A program made the position numbers and the translations under genes. Under the pieces are notes generated by a model. It was not told where the DNA came from. It saw only the letters and a list, made by a program, of their open reading frames with translations, and did no database searches. Source: JBDTMC01 sp039934475 (GTDB lineage Bacteria; Acidobacteriota; Terriglobia; Bryobacterales; Bryobacteraceae). Taken from it: a DNA stretch of 13,237 bases. Positions 8,520 through 13,237 of the stretch are shown piece after piece; positions within the stretch are counted from its first letter, which is position 1, and every line of letters starts with the position of its first letter. The DNA lies in the NCBI GenBank assembly GCA_039934475.1, contig JBDTMC010000193.1:1-13237 (forward strand), written 5' to 3'.

Positions 8520-8930
8520 TCAGCCGAAAAGCTGGCCGCGCGCAAGACGTCGGACAAAGTCCAGGTCGCCATCCAGGAAATCGTACTGCGGGAGGTTCTC
8601 CGGCGGCTCCCAGCGGATCTGTTCGAACTCGCTGGGAATGGGCTCGCCTTCAAAACCCTCCACGCGGTGGAAGATCAGCAGAATGGGCGAGCGGCGGTGA
8701 TCCTGATGTTCATAGCGAGCGATTTCCGGACCCACCTTCGCCGTAATGCTCAACTCCTCCTGAAGCTCGCGCGCGAGCGCTTCGCGCGGTGTCTCGCCGC
8801 GCTCCACTTTGCCTCCCGGGAACTCCCATTTGAAGGCATGGCGATCGCCGTTTTTGCGCTGCCCGATGAGATAGAGACCATTCCGACGGATGACACCGGC
8901 CACCACCATCAGGCGAAAGGTCCGCGCCAT
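8520..8930 (-). CDS. Nudix hydrolase, MutT-like
   Basis: The 136-residue protein has a complete single Nudix fold. The Nudix box is at 40-62 (GKVERGETPREALARELQEE, then LSI) and includes the metal-binding RELQEE. The preceding WEFPGGK resembles MutT, which hydrolyses oxidised dGTP to the monophosphate. The box departs from consensus in one place: the Gly after EE is Ser61 (EELSI instead of EEVGI). The substrate could be 8-oxo-dGTP, but house-cleaning of another nucleotide, CTP for example, is equally possible from sequence. The ATG lies 2 bp after the TGA of the radical SAM gene, which suggests translational coupling; a GGAG 13 nt upstream is rather far to act alone. The C-terminal DFVRRLARGQLFG is a typical MutT-like last helix. 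Confidence 0.93.
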   Translation of the reverse strand: MARTFRLMVVAGVIRRNGLYLIGQRKNGDRHAFKWEFPGGKVERGETPREALARELQEELSITAKVGPEIARYEHQDHRRSPILLIFHRVEGFEGEPIPSEFEQIRWEPPENLPQYDFLDGDLDFVRRLARGQLFG

Positions 8931-8932
8931 GG

Positions 8933-10099
8933 TCAGGCCAGCTCCAATGCTTTGAAACGCTCTATTTCAGCGGCTGGCGTGTCGGCGAAACGGTCCATGC
9001 GCTGCTTTACCCACGCCCAGGGGATGGTAAAGAGCTGCACGCGCGGGGCGAATTTCGAGCTGTCCTGAATGAAGCAGCTATGTGTACACCAACAGTTCGC
9101 CTCAGGAATGGCGGCCACTTCGGAGCGCATTCCTGGCGAGGCCAGCGCCGCCTGAACATCGTAGTTGTGGTCCGCCAGGCTGCCCACGATCCCGCGCATC
9201 TCGCAGGCGCGAAATGCTCCATTGTGATCGATGACAATCGACGTCTCTCCGGCTGTGCAGGGCATGGGCCAAGCCCGCGGCTGGCTGAAACATTGCTCGT
9301 GCAGATCAAAATGGAAACGCAGATTCCCGAGGTAGAAGACTTCGGCAAGCTGGCGCGCCCCCACGGGCAGATGGGCAAAAAGCTTCTTCGCATAGTGCCG
9401 GTGAAACGGCATCAGCTTGCGATGCAGGGCGGCGATGTCGTCGGGCTTCAGGTTCTTCAGCGTAGGGTCCGGCGCCTGACCGCGTACCGTTTCGAAGTAC
9501 TGCCCGTTGTGGCTGCCGTGCTCTATCAAGTAGAGGCCGAGGCGGACAATCTCTTCGTAGTTCTCGCGCGTGATTACCGTAAGGACGTTGCGGCGCAGGC
9601 GGCGGACACCGGCATAGCGCTGTTCCGCCTTGTCCATGGTGGCCAGGGTCCGAGTAAAGTTATTGGGGACGCCGCGGATGGAATCGTGGGTGTTCGCCAG
9701 CCCGTCGAGCGAGAAGTTCAGGTCGATGGAGACGTCCGGACAGGCCTCGAGTATGGCGTCTACGGCACGGAAGATACGCTCAGGCAGCAATCCGTTAGTG
9801 GGCAGATTGATGTTGCGCACGCCGTTGTTGCGCACAAAGGCCGTCACGATCTCAGCCAGCTCGTCGCGCAGAAACGGCTCGCCACCGGAGATCCACAGCT
9901 TCTCAAAAGACGGCGCGGTGGTGGACAAACGGAGGATCTGCTCGGTGGTTAAGTCGTCTTTGCTGTTCAGCTTGTCGAAGTAAAAACACGTCCGGCACAG
10001 CGAGTTGCAGCGCGAAGTAACGAAGAGAAAAAGGGAACGGAACTGACGCGGGCGCACGCGCTCCTTCACAATGGGAAAGTAGTTACGCCAGCCCGACAT
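8933..10099 (-). CDS. Radical SAM protein with SPASM-like C-terminal cysteines
   Basis: From the ATG at 10099 the protein has 388 residues. The radical SAM core (about 20-240) has the cluster motif CNSLCRTC (Cys31, Cys35, Cys38) and the SAM-binding SGGEP (71-75). The C-terminal part has a SPASM/twitch-like pattern: a Cys, then DHNGAFRAC (the G-x4-C signature), then CWCTHSC. It may therefore hold one auxiliary Fe-S cluster. Such enzymes modify peptides, cofactors or carbohydrates; the substrate is not evident. The frame extends to a TTG at 10117, but the ATG is preferred because it leaves room for the divergent gene; neither start has a clear Shine-Dalgarno. It leads the operon with Nudix, LD-carboxypeptidase and glycoside-hydrolase-like genes and is divergent from an IscU-like scaffold gene that could supply its clusters. 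No precursor-peptide gene is visible next to it. Confidence 0.92.
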   Translation of the reverse strand: MSGWRNYFPIVKERVRPRQFRSLFLFVTSRCNSLCRTCFYFDKLNSKDDLTTEQILRLSTTAPSFEKLWISGGEPFLRDELAEIVTAFVRNNGVRNINLPTNGLLPERIFRAVDAILEACPDVSIDLNFSLDGLANTHDSIRGVPNNFTRTLATMDKAEQRYAGVRRLRRNVLTVITRENYEEIVRLGLYLIEHGSHNGQYFETVRGQAPDPTLKNLKPDDIAALHRKLMPFHRHYAKKLFAHLPVGARQLAEVFYLGNLRFHFDLHEQCFSQPRAWPMPCTAGETSIVIDHNGAFRACEMRGIVGSLADHNYDVQAALASPGMRSEVAAIPEANCWCTHSCFIQDSSKFAPRVQLFTIPWAWVKQRMDRFADTPAAEIERFKALELA

Positions 10100-10137
10100 T
10101 GATCTATTGGAACACAACGCCTTGTAACGCTGCCGAC

Positions 10138-10494
10138 ATGTATAGTAAACAGCTTCTCGATCATTTCCAAAATCCGCGCCATGTGGGGGAACTGCCGGCT
10201 CCGGCGATGACGGTAGAAGTCACCAATCCGGCTTGCGGCGATATTCTGCGATTGTCAGCGTTATTTGTGGACGAAGTAGTGAGCGAGGCGCGCTACAAAA
10301 CGCGCGGCTGCACGGCATCGATTGCCGCGGGATCGGCGCTGACGGAATGGCTGATCGGCAAAACTCGCACCGAACTGGCGCGCTTGACGCCGGCGATGGT
10401 TGAGGCAGCGCTTGGCGGTCTAACGGCCGAATCGAAGCATGCCGCGGTGCTGTGCGTTGACGCCGTGAAGGCCTTGGCCGCTAAAGCCGGTTGA
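10138..10494 (+). CDS. IscU/SufU-like iron-sulfur cluster scaffold (NifU N-terminal domain)
   Basis: The 118-residue protein is a stand-alone NifU N-terminal domain. It opens with MYSKQLLDHFQNPRHVGEL, the classic beginning of IscU/SufU proteins, which fixes the ATG at 10138; the open frame reaching back to a TTG at 10099 is not needed. The three cluster-ligand cysteines are all present: Cys33 (NPACGD), Cys58 (RGCTAS) and Cys106 (VLCVD), with the conserved Asp35. The role is to assemble an Fe-S cluster with sulfur from a cysteine desulfurase and pass it to target proteins. No desulfurase or other isc/suf gene is nearby, so it may be a specialised copy; the divergent radical SAM enzyme is an obvious client (inference). 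No Shine-Dalgarno is seen. A weak promoter, TTGATC at 10099 and TGTAAC at 10123, would give an almost leaderless message. The selenoprotein gene follows 64 bp later. Confidence 0.93.
   Translation: MYSKQLLDHFQNPRHVGELPAPAMTVEVTNPACGDILRLSALFVDEVVSEARYKTRGCTASIAAGSALTEWLIGKTRTELARLTPAMVEAALGGLTAESKHAAVLCVDAVKALAAKAG
10142..10170 (-). promoter_or_regulatory. Possible promoter of the radical SAM operon
   Basis: On the minus strand TTGGAA (10170-10165) and TACTAT (10147-10142) are separated by exactly 17 nt, matching four of six -35 bases with a fair -10. Transcription would start near 10135, giving a leader of about 36 nt before the ATG at 10099. The boxes lie inside the start of the IscU-like gene, so the two transcription units overlap at their 5' ends. 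This was read by eye only. Confidence 0.3.
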
Positions 10495-10519
10495 AGCTTG
10501 CTGCCGCCGTCTGCTACTC

Positions 10520-10554
10520 TTCCCTCGTTTGGTGTCCGTCACAGAACGAGGGGA
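10520..10554 (+). promoter_or_regulatory. Hairpin that buries the Shine-Dalgarno of the peroxiredoxin gene
   Basis: Bases 10522-10529 (CCCTCGTT) and 10545-10552 (AACGAGGG) form a perfect 8-bp stem, extended by a T-G and a T-A pair, around a 15-nt loop. The right arm contains the GAGGGG Shine-Dalgarno (10548-10553), which lies 5 nt before the ATG at 10559. In the folded RNA the ribosome site is paired, so translation could be switched by anything that opens the stem (temperature, a ligand or a protein). The pairing is directly visible; the regulatory role is inference. Confidence 0.5.
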
Positions 10555-10558
10555 ACCC

Positions 10559-11098
10559 ATGAAGAAACTGACACTGCTCCTGTTGTTTGGAGCTCTGGCC
10601 GGCGGTCTTGCCGCGCAGGCCCAGACCACTCCACCAAAGACTTTCTTAAAGGTCGGCGACGAAGCGCCTGACTTCACACTGAAGTCCACCAAGGGCGAAA
10701 CCGTGAAGCTGTCCGACTTCCGCGGCAAGAAGATGGTGGTTCTCGCCTTCTTCCCGGCCGCTTTCACCGGTGGCTGAACGAAGGAAATGACGGCGTACCA
10801 GGCTGGTATCGCCAAATTTGAGGGGATGGACACGCAGGTGTTCGGCATCAGTACTGACAACCTCCCCACGTTGAAGCACTGGTCCGAAGTTGAGTTAAAG
10901 ACCGCATTTCCGTTGTTGAGTGATTTCATGCGCACCACGGCGAAGGCCTACGGCACCCTGATGGAGAATAATGGGATGTCGAACAGGGCAACGTTCGTGA
11001 TCGATTTAGACGGCAAGATCGTAAATATCGAAGAGGGAAGCACGGCCATCGATCCGACAGGCGCGGAAACAGCGTGCAACCGGAGTAAGAAGCATTAG
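10559..11098 (+). CDS. Selenocysteine-containing secreted peroxiredoxin (in-frame TGA at the catalytic position)
   Basis: Reading the TGA at 10775-10777 as selenocysteine gives one 179-residue AhpC/TSA-type peroxiredoxin, which reduces peroxides with a thiol (here selenol) at the active site. A signal peptide (residues 1-22, MKKLTLLLLFGALAGGLAAQ) sends it out of the cytoplasm. GDEAPDFTL and VKLSDFRGKKMVVL lead into the active site FPAAFTGG-U-TKEM: the pattern P-x3-T-x2-C holds, with Pro66, Thr70 and Sec73 in place of Cys. After the TGA the same frame continues with VFGISTD, FPLLSD and NRATFVID, including the conserved Arg143. A Cys at 173 near the C-terminus may be the resolving thiol. GAGGGG lies 5 nt before the ATG; an earlier TTG at 10529 is unnecessary. 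A bacterial SECIS-like hairpin follows the TGA. Standard gene calling would split it into two short ORFs. A Cys-to-stop mutation is the alternative, but the hairpin and intact downstream frame argue against it. Confidence 0.88.
10792..10813 (+). promoter_or_regulatory. Bacterial SECIS-like hairpin
   Basis: Inside the peroxiredoxin coding region, 15-36 nt after the TGA, GGCG-TACCA pairs with TGGTA-(T)-CGCC. This gives nine base pairs with one unpaired T at 10809 and a tight GGC loop at 10801-10803. Bacterial SECIS elements sit directly downstream of UGA, with a loop about 16-37 nt away that exposes guanines to SelB; the E. coli fdhF element has a GGU-type loop at nearly the same distance. The bulged base here is on the 3' side, unlike the 5' bulged U of fdhF. 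Position, stability and loop bases fit; SelB binding is not shown. Confidence 0.7.
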
Positions 11099-11102
11099 AT
11101 GA

Positions 11103-11142
11103 GTGGCCGGCGGCGTCCCTAGCTTGTACTCCGCCGGCTCAC
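11103..11142 (+). other. GC-rich hairpin between peroxiredoxin and CPBP protease genes
   Basis: GCCGGCGG (11106-11113) and CCGCCGGC (11131-11138) form a perfect 8-bp stem, extended by GTG/CAC across a bulged T, around a 17-nt loop. It fills the 46-bp gap between the selenoprotein stop and the next ATG, ending 2 nt before that ATG. There is no T-tract after it, so it is not a standard intrinsic terminator. It could be a processing or pause site, or could limit translation of the protease, whose start has no Shine-Dalgarno. Confidence 0.4.
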
Positions 11143-11144
11143 CT

Positions 11145-13237
11145 ATGCCCACAGAACGCTTTCAACCGCGCGACATCAAGATCATCCTGGCCGTCGTGGC
11201 CATCGTCGTTGTCTCCATCTTATTTGCCCGCGCGAACTTCAGCGCAGCATTCCCGCAGGCCTCCATCGATCTCCGCTTTTCTAAAGACCAGATCATCGAC
11301 AAGGCGCGCCAGTTCCTTGTTTCACAAGGTCTAACCCCGGAGGGCTTCCGCAACCTGACGCTTTTCGATTCAGACGAAACTGCCCGCACTTACCTCGAGC
11401 GCGAGGTGGGGTTACAAGAAGCGAATAAATTGATGTCAGGCCCCGTCTCCGTGTGGCGCTGGCGGGCGCGCTGGTTCCAGCCTCCTGAGAAGGAGGAACG
11501 GATTGTATGGCTCAGCCCCGCAGGCACACTCGTTGGGTTTGAAAGGGTGATTCCGGAGGCGGCCCCGGGGGCGAGGCTGACCCAGGATCAGGCGCTTGCC
11601 ATAGCGCAGCGCTTCCTTGAACAACGCACCACTGACCCTCACCATCTGGTGGAACAGCAGCGACTGGAGCGGCCCAACCGCTACGATTACGTCTTTCGCT
11701 GGGAGCGCGATAACTTCGCCGTGAAGGACGCCACATACCGCCGTGTGGTGACGGTACAGGGCGACCGTGTGGGCGAATATCAGGAAGCGTTGCACGTTCC
11801 GGAGCAGTGGGAGCGCGACTACGCCGCTTTGCGGTCGCGCAACGATCTGTTCGCCTCTATCGCCAACCTGCTGTACGTCCCGCTGGTGCTGGCGGCGGCT
11901 GCGGTCATCATCATGGCACTGCGGCGGCGGGCACTGGACTGGCGGCCGGTGTTGCTTGTGTCGGGTGCTGTTGCCGCACTGATGGTCCTCAACCAGTGGA
12001 ACTCGCTGGCGTTCTCGATTGACCAGATGCCCACTAGTTCCACGTTCTTAGAAATGGTTTCATTGGGCGTTCTGCAAGGCATGGGTGCGGGCGTGCTGGT
12101 CTTGTTCTATGTCGGCTCAGCCGCAGCGGCGGGGGAACCGCTGTACCGGCAAATGAACCCGGGCAAACTGCGTCTGGCAATGGCCTTCAGCCGGCAGGGC
12201 GTGCAAACGAAGGAGTTCTTTCTTGCCACCGTGGTCGGCTACGGAATGGCCGCGTTTCATATCGCCTTTGTAGTCGCTTTCTATGTGGTGGCGCAGCGTT
12301 ACGGGGCGTGGAGTCCGCAGGACATTCAGTACTCTGATCTGCTCTCCACTTGGGCGCCATGGCTGTATCCGCTGGCGATTGCCGCAATGGCGGCCAGCGC
12401 GGAAGAGTTCTGGTTCCGGTTATTCGGCGTTTCCTTGCTCCAGCGCTATGTGAAGGTGCGATGGCTGGCGGTTGTGATCCCGGCGTTTGTGTGGGGATTC
12501 CTCCATTCCAACTATCCGCAACAGCCGGCGTGGATACGCGGCGTGGAAGTAGGACTAATCGGAGTGGTGGCTGGCTTTGTCATGCTGCGTTTTGGAATTC
12601 TGGCAACGCTAGTGTGGCACTACACGGTTGATGCTGTCTTAATCGGAATGTTCCTCTTCGGCGCGCCGAGTTTGTATTTTCGCTTAAGCGGCTATGTGAC
12701 GGGCGGTGTGGTTCTCTTGCCATTGGCGGCCTCGCTGGCGCTATACGTGCGGCGCGGCGGGTTCCTCGTTACAGCCTCGCCGGAACCCGTGGCGGTGGAG
12801 GAACCGGCCCCGCAAGTGACGGAAGTCATTCCAGAGATGGAGCCGGAGACGCCGCGCGCATTGTGGCGTCCAGGCTGGCTGGTGCTGGCGGCTTTGGCTG
12901 CAATCATCCTGGGACTAGTAGCCCACCCGGTGGGGTTTGGCGACTTCTTACGGGTGAAGCTGACGCGAAACGACGCCAAGCAGATCGCCGATACTTACAT
13001 GCGCTCCCACAAGTTGGACCCCTCCCAATGGCGCGACCTGACAGAGTACATCGCCAATCTCCACGCCCCGGAATTCGAGTATCTGCGACGACAATCGGGA
13101 CGGGCTGAGGCGAACCGGTTGGTTCAGCAGTGGACCCAAACGAATGTGTGGCGTACTAACTACTTCCGTCCACTGGAGAAGGTAGAGTGGTACGTGTATG
13201 TGGATCAGAACGGCAAAGCATTTAGAACCGATCATCA
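11145..13237 (+). CDS. CPBP (Rce1/Abi-type) intramembrane protease with duplicated soluble domain, cut by window edge
   Basis: The frame is open from the ATG at 11145 to the last base, giving at least 697 residues with the C-terminus missing. One helix (about 11-28) is followed by an external-looking soluble region (about 40-235). Next comes a multi-helix membrane core (about 240-535) with the three CPBP motifs: EEFWFR (Glu420, Glu421, Arg425), FLHSNYP (His454) and HYTVD (His492, Asp496). After an acidic, Pro-rich linker (545-572) there is another helix (about 577-595) and a second soluble domain (606 onward). That domain repeats residues 46-133: YLEREVGLQEAN matches YLRRQSGRAEAN, and VWRWRARWFQPPEK matches VWRTNYFRPLEK. 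CPBP proteins are glutamate proteases cleaving near or in membranes, acting in CAAX-type processing, bacteriocin immunity or regulated proteolysis; the target here is unknown. No Shine-Dalgarno is seen; a TTG at 11124 is a weaker start. Confidence 0.92.
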   Translation, partial: MPTERFQPRDIKIILAVVAIVVVSILFARANFSAAFPQASIDLRFSKDQIIDKARQFLVSQGLTPEGFRNLTLFDSDETARTYLEREVGLQEANKLMSGPVSVWRWRARWFQPPEKEERIVWLSPAGTLVGFERVIPEAAPGARLTQDQALAIAQRFLEQRTTDPHHLVEQQRLERPNRYDYVFRWERDNFAVKDATYRRVVTVQGDRVGEYQEALHVPEQWERDYAALRSRNDLFASIANLLYVPLVLAAAAVIIMALRRRALDWRPVLLVSGAVAALMVLNQWNSLAFSIDQMPTSSTFLEMVSLGVLQGMGAGVLVLFYVGSAAAAGEPLYRQMNPGKLRLAMAFSRQGVQTKEFFLATVVGYGMAAFHIAFVVAFYVVAQRYGAWSPQDIQYSDLLSTWAPWLYPLAIAAMAASAEEFWFRLFGVSLLQRYVKVRWLAVVIPAFVWGFLHSNYPQQPAWIRGVEVGLIGVVAGFVMLRFGILATLVWHYTVDAVLIGMFLFGAPSLYFRLSGYVTGGVVLLPLAASLALYVRRGGFLVTASPEPVAVEEPAPQVTEVIPEMEPETPRALWRPGWLVLAALAAIILGLVAHPVGFGDFLRVKLTRNDAKQIADTYMRSHKLDPSQWRDLTEYIANLHAPEFEYLRRQSGRAEANRLVQQWTQTNVWRTNYFRPLEKVEWYVYVDQNGKAFRTDH

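Noticed and set aside
9080..9952. Long plus-strand reading frame (290 codons) opposite the radical SAM gene
   Set aside because: The minus strand encodes a full radical SAM protein with all motifs; the plus frame shows no family features.
10099..10137. TTG start giving 13 extra residues on the IscU-like protein
   Set aside because: The family begins with MYSxxLLDHFxNPRxVG, which fits the ATG at 10138.
10491..10520. Promoter for the peroxiredoxin gene (TTGAAG, then TACTCT)
   Set aside because: The -10 matches only three of six bases with an 18-nt spacer; too weak to claim.
10529..10777. A short 82-residue truncated peroxiredoxin ending at the TGA, with a separate fragment from 10787
   Set aside because: The two pieces are in one frame, the TGA replaces exactly the catalytic Cys, and a SECIS-like hairpin follows; one selenoprotein explains all of this better than a pseudogene.
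11103..11142. Intrinsic terminator after the peroxiredoxin gene
   Set aside because: The stem is strong but no T-tract follows, and the next ATG comes 2 nt later; listed only as a hairpin.

Overview
The window looks like a chromosomal segment from a GC-rich, Gram-negative soil bacterium, most plausibly an acidobacterium of the Solibacter/Bryobacter type. That guess rests on gene content: a TPR-bearing receptor kinase beside secreted caspase-like proteins, a secreted glycoside-hydrolase-like protein, and a large CPBP membrane protease. No rRNA, tRNA or classic marker gene is present, so the taxonomy is an inference. Genes are packed tightly, with no stretch over 300 bases lacking a gene, and I see no insertion sequence, prophage, CRISPR array or tRNA.

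Region 1 (1-5021) is a caspase/kinase block. It holds the C-terminal part of a caspase-like (C14) protein cut by the left edge. Converging on it is a minus-strand pair: a transmembrane Ser/Thr kinase with an outward TPR array, followed 14 bp later by a small unknown protein. Divergent from the kinase is a second caspase-like protein with a signal peptide. The kinase TPRs and the second caspase are both predicted outside the cytoplasm, so a signalling partnership is possible.

Region 2 (5002-10099, minus strand) is a compact four-gene operon read from right to left: radical SAM/SPASM enzyme, Nudix hydrolase, Tat-type LD-carboxypeptidase (S66), and a large secreted glycoside-hydrolase-like protein. 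The gaps are 2, 18 and 2 bp.

Region 3 (10138-11098, plus strand) holds an IscU/SufU-like Fe-S scaffold and then the most striking gene here, a secreted peroxiredoxin whose catalytic cysteine codon is an in-frame TGA. The residues around the TGA match the peroxiredoxin active site exactly, the same frame stays open for 107 further residues of good peroxiredoxin sequence, and a strong hairpin with a GGC loop lies 15-36 nt after the TGA, as expected for a bacterial SECIS. It is therefore called as one selenoprotein rather than two fragments. A second hairpin just before its start buries the Shine-Dalgarno sequence.

Region 4 (11145 to the right edge) is a long gene that runs off the window. It encodes a CPBP-family (Rce1/Abi-type) intramembrane protease with all three catalytic motifs and a duplicated membrane-helix plus soluble-domain unit flanking the protease core.
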